From the NCBI GenBank assembly GCA_934446355.1, contig CAKSEC010000019.1, positions 1 to 43,690 of the forward strand: a stretch of DNA of 43,690 nt, in the 5' to 3' direction. The notes under the pieces were generated by a model. It did not search any database. It was given only the letters and a program-made list of their open reading frames with translations, and was not told the DNA's origin. The stretch comes from an uncultured Oscillospiraceae bacterium (GTDB lineage Bacteria > Bacillota > Clostridia > Oscillospirales > Ruminococcaceae). The position numbers and the translations under genes were made by a program. Below, one piece after another: positions 1 through 8,365 of this stretch (the first letter of the stretch is position 1; every line of letters starts with the position of its first letter).

Positions 1-423
1 ACCAATTTTGTTCAGAAAAAGGCGGAGGAACATACGACTCCAAACCTTGTCGCACAGCCTGTGGTAAAGCTGCCGACAGCCGAGAGCTTTGGTCTGACCG
101 AGGCGAAAGAAGAGCGGCTTTCCCAGATCATTGCGGAGATCAACAGTCGCACAGGGAAAGCCTATGATAACGATGTGGCAGTCAAAGCGATGCTGCAGAT
201 TCGGGATATTCTGCTGAAGTCCGACAAGCTAAAGACAAGCGCACGGAACAATACCGTCAAGGATTTTGAGTTTTCGTATTTCGATGACATTGACGATGCG
301 CTGATTGAGGGCTTGGAGCAGAACCAGGATTTCTTCTCGCTTCTTCTCAGCAACGATGAGATTAAGCGGCAGGTTCTTGGTATCTTTACAGACGAGATTT
401 ATAAAAGCCTGAGAGAGGCATAA
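1..423 (+). CDS. hsdR: Type I restriction endonuclease subunit R (HsdR), C-terminal fragment
   Basis: The frame is open from the first base and ends at TAA 421-423, so the gene starts outside the window. About 140 residues are visible. They are helical and charged, with an AESFGLTEAKEERLSQII segment followed by acidic helices, which resembles the C-terminal helical domain that docks HsdR onto the HsdM/HsdS methylase core. HsdR is the ATP-dependent translocase and nuclease of type I restriction; its motor and nuclease domains are not visible here. McrB follows after a few bases, so the genes are very probably co-transcribed. The family call rests only on this C-terminal region and on the defence context. 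Confidence 0.65.
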   Translation, partial: TNFVQKKAEEHTTPNLVAQPVVKLPTAESFGLTEAKEERLSQIIAEINSRTGKAYDNDVAVKAMLQIRDILLKSDKLKTSARNNTVKDFEFSYFDDIDDALIEGLEQNQDFFSLLLSNDEIKRQVLGIFTDEIYKSLREA

Positions 424-435
424 AGGGTGGATATT

Positions 436-2829
436 ATGTTTGACCAATTTCGATTGAAAGAAGTACTGGCACAGTACAAACAGAATTTTGTCTCCACGCA
501 GTGGGGCAACGAAAAATACAAATGGGAAGCCGTGAAGTGGTTTCAGGACAAGTGGGATGTGAATGCAACTGATTTTGCAGAAATGCTGAATCGCTCCCTT
601 GATAAGACCTTTAATCTGCTGGCATCCAACAACAATTTCCCCAAGGGTATGATTGTAGGCTTTGCCAAGGCCGCTCCGGAAGAGGTCCGGGCAATGTTTA
701 TTGCCTTGTTCGATGAAAGTAAGGATGTGTTTGAGCGCATGAATGCGTTCAAATTGCAGTCCTCTATCCTATTGGAGAAATACGGAAATGGCGCCGCTCA
801 GCACTACCAATACGAGAATGCAATCAGCACATACCTGTGGCTCCGCTATCCAGATAAGTATTACATCTATAAATTCGGTGAAGTAAAAACCGTTGCAAGT
901 GAGCTGGAATCTGACTATCGCTTCAAAAAAGGTGCTTATGCCGATAACATTCGGAACTTCCTGAAGCTCTATGATGAAATCAGCGTGGCCCTCAAAGAGG
1001 ATACCGAACTGGTGAACCTGTTCCAGTCGCAGTTGACCGATACCTGCTATCCTGATCCGGAACTGAAGACGCTAACCATCGATGTCGGTTTCTACATCAG
1101 CCGGTATTACTCTCAGAAGGATGCTGCTCCTGATACTACCAGCTGGTATGGCGCAGACTTTGATCCCGGCCTCTCTGTTGAGGATTGGAGCAAGTTGCTG
1201 AAGGATGAAACCGTCTTTACGACGGGTGCGCTGGAAATCATGAAGCGCATGAAGGATTATGGCGGCATGGCTTCCTGCACTCAGCTTGCTGTGAAATACG
1301 GCGAGACAAAGAACTTCTATAATTCTGGCTCTGTAGCGTTGGCAAGAAGAGTTTGTGAGTCCACCAGCATCACGCCGAACACCAGAGATGATGGTTCCAC
1401 TCAGTGGTGGACGGTTCTCTATACGGGCCGTGATGCAGGAAAAGACGAGGATGGCAGCTTTGTATGGAAACTGAGAGACGAGCTTTCTGCTGCGCTCGAC
1501 AAGACAGACCTCAGCGGTATCGAACTGTATGTCACAGCGGCTCCAGGTGAGCAGGATTGTGGTTATTGGTGGTTGAATGCCAATCCGAAGATCTGGAGCT
1601 TTGCAGACATCGCTGTTGGAGAGGTTCAGTCCTACACACTCTACAATGAAAACGGCAACAAACGCCGTATCTTTCAGAACTTCCTAGATGCGAAAGCCGG
1701 TGACATGATTATCTGCTACGAGTCTAATCCAGTAAAGCAGATCGTTGCCATCGGTCGTGTCAGCGCAGAACAAGACGGCGAGAAGCTGTTCTTTGAAAAG
1801 GTCGAAGGCCTGACTTCGCCGATTGATTATGCAACCTTGAGAGGATGCCCGGAGCTGGAGCGTATGGAGTATTTCCAGAATCCGCAAGGCAGCTTGTTCA
1901 AGCTCACCAGAGGCGAGTTTGACTTCATCCTCGATATGATTCGTGATGAGAATCCGGTAGCGCAGGAAGCCTCCATTGACGCTTATACAAAGAGCGACTT
2001 CCTTGATGAAGTGTATATGACCGAAAAACGCTACGAGAACCTTGTGGCCGTTCTTCGCAACAAGAAGAACATCATCCTGCAGGGTGCTCCCGGTGTTGGT
2101 AAGACTTTCGCCGCCAGACGTTTGGCGTGGTCCATGATGGGTGAAAAGGATGATAGCCGCATCGAGTTCGTCCAGTTCCACCAGAATTACTCCCATGAGG
2201 ATTTCATGATGGGTTACAAGCCTGTAGAGGACGGTTTCGAACTGAAATACGGCATCTTTTATCGATTCTGTCAGAAAGCAGCCAATCAGCCGGACAAGGA
2301 TTATTTCTTCATTATTGATGAAATCAACCGTGGCAACATGAGTAAAATCTTCGGTGAGTTACTGATGCTGATCGAGAGAGACTACAGAGGCACAAAAGCG
2401 ACTCTCGCTTATAATGGTCTCTCTTTCTCCGTCCCCAAGAACCTCTACATCATCGGTATGATGAACACTGCGGACCGCAGCCTTGCCATGATTGATTATG
2501 CGCTTCGTCGCCGCTTCAGCTTCTTTGAAGTGGAACCGGGATTCGATTCCGAGGGCTTCATCCATTACCAGAACAGCCTGAACAACGAGACGCTGAATGA
2601 ACTCGTAAAAAAGGTGAAAGACTTGAACCGTGAGATTTCTCTCGATAAGTCGTTAGGTAAGGGCTTCTGCATCGGCCACAGCTATTTCTGCGGCAGGGAT
2701 GTTTGCACCGAGGAGTGGCTGCACTCCATCGTTGACTGCGACATTCTCCCAATGCTTAGTGAATACTGGTTCGATGACACCAACAAGCTCCAGCGTTGGG
2801 AAAACATTCTGCAAGGTGTGTTTCAATGA
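436..2829 (+). CDS. mcrB: McrB-type GTPase subunit of a 5-methylcytosine-dependent restriction system, with internal EVE-like domain
   Basis: This is the AAA+ GTPase of a type IV (McrBC) system, which cleaves modified DNA with McrC. The roughly 797-residue protein has a large N-terminal region and an EVE/PUA-like modified-base reader at about residues 373-500 (GYWWLNANPKIW). The motor module carries Walker A GAPGVGKT near residue 550, Walker B FFIIDEINRG, and MNTADRSLAMIDYALRRRF near 676; the NTAD motif is characteristic of McrB GTPases. ATG 436 is chosen because AGGGTGG lies just upstream; an in-frame GTG at 427 sits inside that site. It lies 12 bases after hsdR and overlaps mcrC by ATGA. 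Which modified base it reads is not visible. Confidence 0.9.
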   Translation: MFDQFRLKEVLAQYKQNFVSTQWGNEKYKWEAVKWFQDKWDVNATDFAEMLNRSLDKTFNLLASNNNFPKGMIVGFAKAAPEEVRAMFIALFDESKDVFERMNAFKLQSSILLEKYGNGAAQHYQYENAISTYLWLRYPDKYYIYKFGEVKTVASELESDYRFKKGAYADNIRNFLKLYDEISVALKEDTELVNLFQSQLTDTCYPDPELKTLTIDVGFYISRYYSQKDAAPDTTSWYGADFDPGLSVEDWSKLLKDETVFTTGALEIMKRMKDYGGMASCTQLAVKYGETKNFYNSGSVALARRVCESTSITPNTRDDGSTQWWTVLYTGRDAGKDEDGSFVWKLRDELSAALDKTDLSGIELYVTAAPGEQDCGYWWLNANPKIWSFADIAVGEVQSYTLYNENGNKRRIFQNFLDAKAGDMIICYESNPVKQIVAIGRVSAEQDGEKLFFEKVEGLTSPIDYATLRGCPELERMEYFQNPQGSLFKLTRGEFDFILDMIRDENPVAQEASIDAYTKSDFLDEVYMTEKRYENLVAVLRNKKNIILQGAPGVGKTFAARRLAWSMMGEKDDSRIEFVQFHQNYSHEDFMMGYKPVEDGFELKYGIFYRFCQKAANQPDKDYFFIIDEINRGNMSKIFGELLMLIERDYRGTKATLAYNGLSFSVPKNLYIIGMMNTADRSLAMIDYALRRRFSFFEVEPGFDSEGFIHYQNSLNNETLNELVKKVKDLNREISLDKSLGKGFCIGHSYFCGRDVCTEEWLHSIVDCDILPMLSEYWFDDTNKLQRWENILQGVFQ

Positions 2830-3884
2830 TTAAGGATAAGAGCATCTTCATAAAAAACATATACTATATGCTTTCGTATGCCTTCACGACGCTGAATCAA
2901 GGCGGTTATGAGGATATTGCTACCGAAGAGTTTGAGAACATACATAACCTCTTTGCTGCGATTCTGGCGAAGGGCGTCAGCAGACTGTTGAAGCAGGGTT
3001 TGTATCGGGAGTACTTGAACTGCAAAGAGAATGTTGCGGTAGTCCGTGGCAAGATTGATATGCCGGGTACCATTCAGAACAACCTTGCCAGAAAGCGGGT
3101 GTTGACCTGCGAGTACGACGAGCTTTCCGAAAACAATCTCCTGAATCAGATACTCAAAACGACCACGATGCTCTTGCTTCGTCATACAAGGGTGGATCAA
3201 GCGTACAAAAGTGATTTGAAGAAGGAAATGTTGTTCTTTTCAAATGTTGATACCATTGACCCCATTACGATTCGCTGGTCAGCCATTCGGTTTCAGAGGA
3301 ACAATAATACCTATCGTATGCTCATTAGCCTGTGCCAGTTGATTCTCGAAGGGATGCTGTTGACCACGGACTCTGGCGAATACCGGCTGGCTTCTTTCAT
3401 CGACGAACAGCGCATGAACCGACTGTATGAAAAGTTCATACTGGAGTATTACGCAAAGGAATGTCCGCAGGTGACGGCGACGGCCTCTCAGATCCAATGG
3501 GCGTTGGACGATGGTATCGGAACTATGCTCCCGGTTATGCAAAGCGACATTATGCTGACTAGAGATAACGAGGTTCTTATCATTGATGCCAAGTACTATA
3601 CACACACCACGCAAGCACAGTACGATGTGCACACCCTTCATTCCAGCAATCTGTATCAGATTTTCACTTATGTAAAGAACAAAGATGCAGAATTCGGCAC
3701 TAAACCGCATCGGGTGTCTGGGATGCTCCTATATGCTGCAACTGACGAAGTAATTCAACCAGATAATATATACCAGATGAGCGGCAATAAGGTCAGCGTA
3801 AAAGCTCTTGATTTAAATCAAGGCTTCTCAGAAATTGCCAAAAAGCTGAACGCAATTGTTGCAGAGAATTTTGAGTGCGGCTAA
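2826..3884 (+). CDS. mcrC: McrC-type nuclease subunit
   Basis: This is the endonuclease partner of McrB. It has 352 residues, close to the usual McrC length. A PD-(D/E)xK nuclease core is visible as DIMLTRDNEVLIIDAKYYT, with the metal-binding Asp near 241 and Asp-Ala-Lys at 254-256. The N-terminal part, rich in aromatic residues and helices, is the region that in McrC contacts the McrB ring. The start ATG overlaps the mcrB stop as ATGA, indicating translational coupling. There is no upstream in-frame start with its own ribosome binding site. No truncation is visible, so the system looks functional. Confidence 0.9.
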   Translation: MIKDKSIFIKNIYYMLSYAFTTLNQGGYEDIATEEFENIHNLFAAILAKGVSRLLKQGLYREYLNCKENVAVVRGKIDMPGTIQNNLARKRVLTCEYDELSENNLLNQILKTTTMLLLRHTRVDQAYKSDLKKEMLFFSNVDTIDPITIRWSAIRFQRNNNTYRMLISLCQLILEGMLLTTDSGEYRLASFIDEQRMNRLYEKFILEYYAKECPQVTATASQIQWALDDGIGTMLPVMQSDIMLTRDNEVLIIDAKYYTHTTQAQYDVHTLHSSNLYQIFTYVKNKDAEFGTKPHRVSGMLLYAATDEVIQPDNIYQMSGNKVSVKALDLNQGFSEIAKKLNAIVAENFECG

Positions 3885-3927
3885 TAAAGTGTATGATAAA
3901 AATGTATTACAATTCTTCTATGTGTAA

Positions 3928-3951
3928 AATGCTACCATTTGCTATAGCATT
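3928..3951. terminator. Weak stem-loop after mcrC
   Basis: AATGCTA (3928-3934) pairs with TAGCATT (3945-3951), 44 bases past the mcrC stop. The stem is AT-rich with no T-run, so it is at best a weak terminator. Confidence 0.25.
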
Positions 3952-3953
3952 AT

Positions 3954-4157
3954 GTAATTATCTCAATTCCACCCTCAAATGTAATTTTCATGGCTTCATC
4001 TCCTGCTTGGACATATTCCCCTGTACGCACCCACAAAAGTGATCACACCATCAAACCGCAAAACCACCGCAGACATTGTTTGCAACGGCTCGTGCCATGT
4101 GGAGTGCGCAGCCGTGCTGTCAAGAATAGAGAAATAACGTTCAAAATCCCTATCAGG
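3954..4157 (-). pseudogene. Possible frameshifted remnant of an unknown gene
   Basis: Read on the minus strand, this stretch gives a protein-like segment (containing TWHEPLQTMSAVVLRFDGV) and then, one frame over, TGEYVQAGDEAMKITFEGGI ending at a TAA. The join lies near 4024-4030. Both halves read like natural protein rather than a chance frame, and a single-base change would fuse them into about 70 residues. The 5' part would be cut off by the plus-strand gene at 4169. I do not recognise the family; it could also be coincidence. Confidence 0.3.
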
Positions 4158-4168
4158 AGGTGAACAGA

Positions 4169-4792
4169 TTGCGTAAATATACATGGGACGAGTACTATGA
4201 GAAATTCTATGACTGGTCGGAAAGCACACGCGTGAGCAGCCTTTCTGGATTGACCTCGCTTGGTCCTGCCGAGGAGGTCGGAGAGATCATATCCGAATTA
4301 CGGTCGGACGCAAGTGCTGCGAATCGTCTGTTAAGGAAAGCGGTGGAGGAAAAGCTGCAGTTTTCAGCTGATGAATTGATAGACTTTCTCAGTGATAATG
4401 ATAAGGAATTGGCTGTGGCAGCGGTCTATAATTCGTCAGGCAGATTATCTGCCGAAGATATGGAAGATCTCTATGGCATGGTCGATGATGAGGTTATCAG
4501 AGATATCTGCTCCAGACGCAATTTGCCCCTGCCGGAAGATCTTCGTGAAGATGAGGAGCAGCTAACACAAACACCGAAAAAATCGGGATTTTTCGGAACG
4601 CTGTTTGCAGCGGCTGCTGCAGCAAAATTAACGGATATAAGCAGCCCCAGAAAACACAATGGAATATGTAACGGCGATTGCGCAAACTGCCCGCCGCACT
4701 ATGGCTATCGTTACGGCAGATGGTATTATGGCCACGACCATGACTTCGGCTGTGAATTTGGCGGTAATAAAGGCAGCGGGAGCATGGATTAA
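4169..4792 (+). CDS. Hypothetical protein with Cys/His/Tyr-rich C-terminus
   Basis: I do not recognise this 207-residue protein. The start is TTG 4169, eight bases after a perfect AGGAGG (4155-4160); an upstream in-frame GTG overlaps that site. The first two thirds are acidic and helical and suggest a small helical-repeat fold. Around residues 135-155 there is an Ala-rich stretch (GTLFAAAAAAKL). The last 45 residues hold CNGDCANC and GYRYGRWYYGHDHDFGCEF, a possible metal-binding tail. There is no signal peptide. It stands alone between the mcr operon and a convergent secreted-protein gene. Confidence 0.6.
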   Translation: MRKYTWDEYYEKFYDWSESTRVSSLSGLTSLGPAEEVGEIISELRSDASAANRLLRKAVEEKLQFSADELIDFLSDNDKELAVAAVYNSSGRLSAEDMEDLYGMVDDEVIRDICSRRNLPLPEDLREDEEQLTQTPKKSGFFGTLFAAAAAAKLTDISSPRKHNGICNGDCANCPPHYGYRYGRWYYGHDHDFGCEFGGNKGSGSMD

Positions 4793-4845
4793 AACAGTGA
4801 ATTTTGAGTGAGCCTCCGCCACGTTTTACACAATCAGATAAGTAT

Positions 4846-4876
4846 TCCCCCTGCCAGCCCGAAAGCCGCAGGGGGA
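4846..4876. terminator. Stem-loop between convergent genes
   Basis: TCCCCCTGC (4846-4854) pairs with GCAGGGGGA (4868-4876), a 9-bp GC-rich stem. It lies between the ends of the plus-strand gene (4792) and the minus-strand gene (4899), so it could serve both. There is no good T-tract on either side. Confidence 0.4.
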
Positions 4877-4898
4877 TCACTATATTCACGAATAGTAC

Positions 4899-6026
4899 TC
4901 AGACAGGCTCATACAGAGCCACGTCACGAAGCTGTGCTAGCTCATCTGCAGTGGCATTCATGTAGTCTGGGAGTGTTTCTCCGTCCTCGCAGGGCGTTAT
5001 CGCAAGGATATATCCATTATCCATGAGGTAAAGGTCCGCACCTGCGTTATCAAAGTAAACGGGCAGGGGAGTTTTGGATTTTCCGAGGTACTCATGCTTT
5101 GAGATATTGTTCAGTGCTTCTGCCATGAGCGAATTATCGCCGTCTTTCAGGTCAATAGGCTTGAGGTCGTCTGTCATTCTGAGGGTAGTGCCGCCAATGT
5201 TTACGTCGGCGATATAGTCAGCGCCGTTTATCGTAACTATCTCGTTGATGTCATTGTAGAAATTATTATTATAAAGATAGCTTCCTGCTATACCAACACA
5301 GGTGTTGCCGAAGAACTTGAACTCGCCGTTTCGCTTGTCAGCCCTCAGGCAGGCACCCTTGTCAAAAATAAACGTAACTCTCTGCTTTGTGCCAGAGTCA
5401 ACTTTGCCCATAGAAACTTTATAATTCCTTGCGGTCGGCAGAAGCGATTCAGGATCCTCGGATATTTCTGTGCCTTTTTCGTCGCTTACGTAAGCGGCGA
5501 CAGCCTTTTTATTTATGGAATCGAGCGTGCCGCTTGTTTTTCCGATACATATGATATCGCCAAGGCTGTCTGCGTTCAGGCTGTCATCAGAAGCTAATTC
5601 CAGAGTACCGCTTTTGTTTACGAACAATTCACTGTTTCTTTCAAGCTTCAGGGTGCTTTTTGCTGCAAATGAAACATATCCGTCGGCGTAAATCGAGCCG
5701 CCCTCGAAAATCTCGACATCGCCGCCTCTTACAAAGAGATAGCCGCCCTTAGCTACGTAGATACTGCCGCTTATCTCAGCCCCTTTTTCAAGGTACAGCT
5801 TAACGCCCTTGGGAATAAGCAGGAACTCGTCCTCCCTGACATCAAGCTTTTTGCTTTTCATCTTGAAGTTCTTGCTCAGATATGTGAGCTTTGCGCAATT
5901 GTAGTCATACCGAGTGGAAACCGAGGAATATGTGCCTATGCTTCTCGCCGTGTCCTCCGCCATAGCGGTGATACTCAGCGAAAGCGTAAGCATGGCTGCC
6001 GTGATGAGCGAGATGAGTCTTTTCAT
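4899..6026 (-). CDS. Secreted protein of unknown function
   Basis: The 375-residue protein begins with a clear Sec signal peptide (MKRLISLITAAMLTLSLSI, cleavage near AMA-E). ATG 6026 is chosen because AAAGGAAG precedes it and it starts the signal peptide exactly; a longer in-frame start at 6062 lacks this support. Residues about 50-140 run as short beta-strand/turn repeats (KGVKLYLEKGAEISGSIYVA; GGYLFVRGG; GGSIYADGYVSF; GTLELASDDS), like a small right-handed beta-helix or polymer-like fold. The C-terminal half has no motif I can name. It is probably exported and extracellular, and it has its own promoter. Confidence 0.75.
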   Translation of the reverse strand: MKRLISLITAAMLTLSLSITAMAEDTARSIGTYSSVSTRYDYNCAKLTYLSKNFKMKSKKLDVREDEFLLIPKGVKLYLEKGAEISGSIYVAKGGYLFVRGGDVEIFEGGSIYADGYVSFAAKSTLKLERNSELFVNKSGTLELASDDSLNADSLGDIICIGKTSGTLDSINKKAVAAYVSDEKGTEISEDPESLLPTARNYKVSMGKVDSGTKQRVTFIFDKGACLRADKRNGEFKFFGNTCVGIAGSYLYNNNFYNDINEIVTINGADYIADVNIGGTTLRMTDDLKPIDLKDGDNSLMAEALNNISKHEYLGKSKTPLPVYFDNAGADLYLMDNGYILAITPCEDGETLPDYMNATADELAQLRDVALYEPV

Positions 6027-6085
6027 GATGTTCTTCCTTTCCAGTTTTAATTTCCGAAGCATACAATACGTGCTGTGACACTTAT

Positions 6086-6114
6086 ATTATACCACCAATT
6101 TGATTTAATGTCAA
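6086..6114 (-). promoter_or_regulatory. Sigma-A-type promoter for the secreted protein gene
   Basis: On the minus strand: TTGACA (6109-6114), 17-base spacer, TATAAT (6086-6091), a consensus match about 60 bases upstream of the start codon at 6026. Confidence 0.8.
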
Positions 6115-6305
6115 TAGGTTTTTGTAAATAATTGAGAGAAATTTTCACATTATTTACGCATGATATACGAAATATAATCAGCGGTATAATCTGAATCTAT
6201 ACCTAGCTATAGAAAAAAGAGATTTGACAAATACCCAGTAATGTGATAAACTTAGTACATCAGGAAGCCGAGGTGCTTAGTGAATGCTCAGCAGGGCAGT
6301 GGTCA

Positions 6306-6348
6306 GGTATTGTTTTGTTGATACTGCATAAAAAAGCAGTTAAATACC
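6306..6348. other. Nested inverted repeat in the region upstream of metN
   Basis: GGTATT (6306-6311) pairs with AATACC (6343-6348), and inside it ACTGC (6323-6327) pairs with GCAGT (6336-6340). The 6115-6399 gap contains no convincing gene. This element lies upstream of the metN promoter, so it is either a protein-binding site or the 3' end of an unseen transcript. No riboswitch signature is recognised. Confidence 0.35.
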
Positions 6349-6399
6349 AGACATATTGCATATATGCCTACAAAACCTATCTGCAAAGCGAAAAGCCTA

Positions 6400-6428
6400 T
6401 TGACAAACTCGGTGTTCTCTGATATAAT
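6400..6428 (+). promoter_or_regulatory. Sigma-A-type promoter of the metNIQ operon
   Basis: TTGACA (6400-6405), a 17-base spacer, TATAAT (6423-6428). AGCCTA abuts the -35 box (6394-6399) and recurs just downstream at 6438-6443, where it pairs with TAGGCT (6453-6458) around a 9-base loop. The repeats flank the promoter as an operator would. Confidence 0.8.
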
Positions 6429-6476
6429 ATTAGACAAAGCCTAGCAAACATATAGGCTATGAAGGAGACAGAACAA

Positions 6477-6533
6477 ATGAATGCGATATTTACACGGCTT
6501 GTTCGCAGGAACTTCAGGTTCGGGCGAATGTGA
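6477..6533 (+). CDS. 18-residue leader peptide upstream of metN
   Basis: A short ORF with its own strong site (AAGGAG 6462-6467, nine bases before ATG 6477) encodes MNAIFTRLVRRNFRFGRM. It starts about 40 bases downstream of the promoter and ends 57 bases before metN. Five of 18 codons specify Arg, including CGG, two AGG and CGA, together with ATA, a set that is often poorly translated. The coding region folds on itself: TTCGC/GCGAA around GAAC/GTTC, 6502-6528. There is no Met or Cys run as in classic amino-acid attenuators. A regulatory upstream ORF is inferred; a simple short translated peptide is the alternative. Confidence 0.6.
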   Translation: MNAIFTRLVRRNFRFGRM

Positions 6534-6590
6534 GCCAGCGGGGCGGGCAAAATAACCTAAGCTGCACTGCAGCGAAAATGGGGTGGAAAA

Positions 6591-7625
6591 ATGATCCGAC
6601 TTGAGCATATAACCAAGACCTACACCAACGCCGGTAAGCGTTTTCGTGCCGCTGATGATGTGTCGCTTGAAATAAAAAAGGGCGAGATTTTCGGCATAAT
6701 CGGCTTTTCCGGAGCAGGTAAATCCACGCTCGTGCGATGTATAAATCTGCTCGAACGGCCGGACAGCGGCAGGGTTCTGATAGACGGCGAGGACATTACT
6801 TCGCTTCGGGGAAAGAAGCTTCGCCAGAAGCGCAAAAAGATCGGCATGATATTTCAGCATTTCAATCTTTTCGCTTCACGGACCGTTCTGCAGAACGTAA
6901 TATTCCCGATAAGATACAGCGGTTTGTCACGCATCGAACTTCAGGAAAAGGGAATGCAGCTTCTTGAACTTGTCGGTATCGCAGACAAGGCTAACGCATA
7001 TCCCTCCGAACTTTCCGGCGGTCAGAAGCAGCGTGCTGCTATCGCAAGGGCACTGTCGAGCGACCCGGAAATACTGCTGTGCGATGAAGCAACATCTGCG
7101 CTCGACCCGCAGACCACGGAATCCATACTAAAGCTTCTTCACTCGCTGAATGCAAAGCTTGGGCTTACGATAGTGCTGATAACGCACCAGATGAACGTGG
7201 TAAAGTCCATATGCGACCGCACCGCAGTCATGGAGAACGGAAAGGTGGTCGAGGAAGGCGATGTTTTCGGAATATTCGCCGACCCGCAGCAGCCAGTCAC
7301 ACGGTCGTTCGTGGATACTGCTTCCAGCCTGAGCGGAATAAATACGCTCATCGAGGAGGATTCGCCGCTTGTCCGGCTTAAAGCAGGGCAGAAAATACTC
7401 AGGTTCAGATATCTTGAACGCAGTGCGTGCGAGGCTCTGGTATCGGGTATCTCACGCAGATACAGCATAGACCTCAACATCATTTTCGGAAGCATTGAGA
7501 TAATCGGGGATAACCCCATCGGCGGACTTGTGGTCATTGCGGACGGAAAACCGGAGGACATCGACGCCGCAGTTGAGTATCTCCGCAGCATAAACGTCGG
7601 GGTGGAGGTGATACTTAGTGCCTGA
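6591..7625 (+). CDS. metN: Methionine ABC transporter, ATP-binding protein
   Basis: This is the ATPase of a MetNIQ-type importer for methionine and related compounds, on the cytoplasmic face of the membrane. Its 344 residues match the family. Walker A GFSGAGKST lies at 38-46, the signature LSGGQKQR near 141, and Walker B ILLCDEATSALDP near 163. The C-terminal 80 residues form the NIL regulatory domain (FGSIEIIGDNPIGGLVVIAD), which in characterised MetN binds methionine and inhibits transport. ATG 6591 follows GGGGTGG. It overlaps metI by eight bases. The adjacent metQ makes methionine uptake the best assignment, but related substrates cannot be excluded from sequence. Confidence 0.93.
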   Translation: MIRLEHITKTYTNAGKRFRAADDVSLEIKKGEIFGIIGFSGAGKSTLVRCINLLERPDSGRVLIDGEDITSLRGKKLRQKRKKIGMIFQHFNLFASRTVLQNVIFPIRYSGLSRIELQEKGMQLLELVGIADKANAYPSELSGGQKQRAAIARALSSDPEILLCDEATSALDPQTTESILKLLHSLNAKLGLTIVLITHQMNVVKSICDRTAVMENGKVVEEGDVFGIFADPQQPVTRSFVDTASSLSGINTLIEEDSPLVRLKAGQKILRFRYLERSACEALVSGISRRYSIDLNIIFGSIEIIGDNPIGGLVVIADGKPEDIDAAVEYLRSINVGVEVILSA

Positions 7626-8298
7626 ATTTATCGAAAACATCATGCCGAACGTTGCAAAGGCTCTGCCGGCGTTATGGCAGGCTGCGCTTGAAACGCTCGA
7701 AATGACCGGCATATCAGCACTGTTCATTCTTGTTATAGGCATGGCGCTGGGTATCCTGCTGACGGTCACAAAAAAGGGCGGACTTATGGAGAACGCGGCG
7801 GTATACCGCACGCTTGACATAATCATTAATCTGCTGAGATCGGTGCCGTTCATTATCCTGCTGTTCCTGCTTATCCCGCTGACGAGAATAATATGCGGAA
7901 CGTCCATCGGCGTTGTCGGCTCGATATTCCCGCTTATCGTCGGCACAGTGCCGTTCTTTTCACGGCAGGCTGAAACCGCTCTTGCGGGAGTGAACCCCGG
8001 ACTTGTTGAAGCGGCACAGTCGATGGGCTGTTCAAAGGTCGGGATAATCTTTCGGGTGTATTTACGGGAGAGCATTCCCGCTCTATCACGGGGCATTACG
8101 ATAACGCTCATAAATCTGGTGGGACTTACCGCAATGGCAGGCGCAGTCGGCGCAGGCGGTCTGGGTAATTTCGCCTATGTGAAGGGCGTACAGCGCAATA
8201 ATTACGACCTGATAGTTGCCGCAGTGGTCGTTCTGGTGGTTATCGTTCAGATAATCCAGATAATCGGCAACATCATCGCAAAGAAAACCGAGAAATAA
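7618..8298 (+). CDS. metI: Methionine ABC transporter, permease
   Basis: A 226-residue integral membrane protein with about five to six hydrophobic segments, the usual size for MetI. The cytoplasmic coupling loop is visible as AGVNPGLVEAAQSMGCS, matching the EAA motif that contacts MetN. The start is GTG 7618, preceded by GGAGGTG, and it overlaps the metN stop by eight bases. The protein forms the membrane channel of the importer. A 67-base gap with a small stem-loop separates it from metQ. Confidence 0.92.
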   Translation: MPEFIENIMPNVAKALPALWQAALETLEMTGISALFILVIGMALGILLTVTKKGGLMENAAVYRTLDIIINLLRSVPFIILLFLLIPLTRIICGTSIGVVGSIFPLIVGTVPFFSRQAETALAGVNPGLVEAAQSMGCSKVGIIFRVYLRESIPALSRGITITLINLVGLTAMAGAVGAGGLGNFAYVKGVQRNNYDLIVAAVVVLVVIVQIIQIIGNIIAKKTEK

Positions 8299-8300
8299 AA

Positions 8301-8327
8301 CAGACTGGCGATAAGCCCAAAAGTCTG
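8301..8327 (+). other. Intercistronic stem-loop between metI and metQ
   Basis: CAGACT (8301-8306) pairs with AGTCTG (8322-8327). There is no T-tract, so it is not a full terminator. Stem-loops here often protect or process the mRNA so that the binding protein is made in excess; that role is inference. Confidence 0.35.
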
Positions 8328-8365
8328 GAATCAAACTAAACAAAACAAAATTTAGGAGGACAACA

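Noticed and set aside
6115..6590. SAM (S-box) or T-box riboswitch upstream of metN
   Set aside because: The characteristic conserved cores were not found; only a leader ORF and simple inverted repeats are visible.
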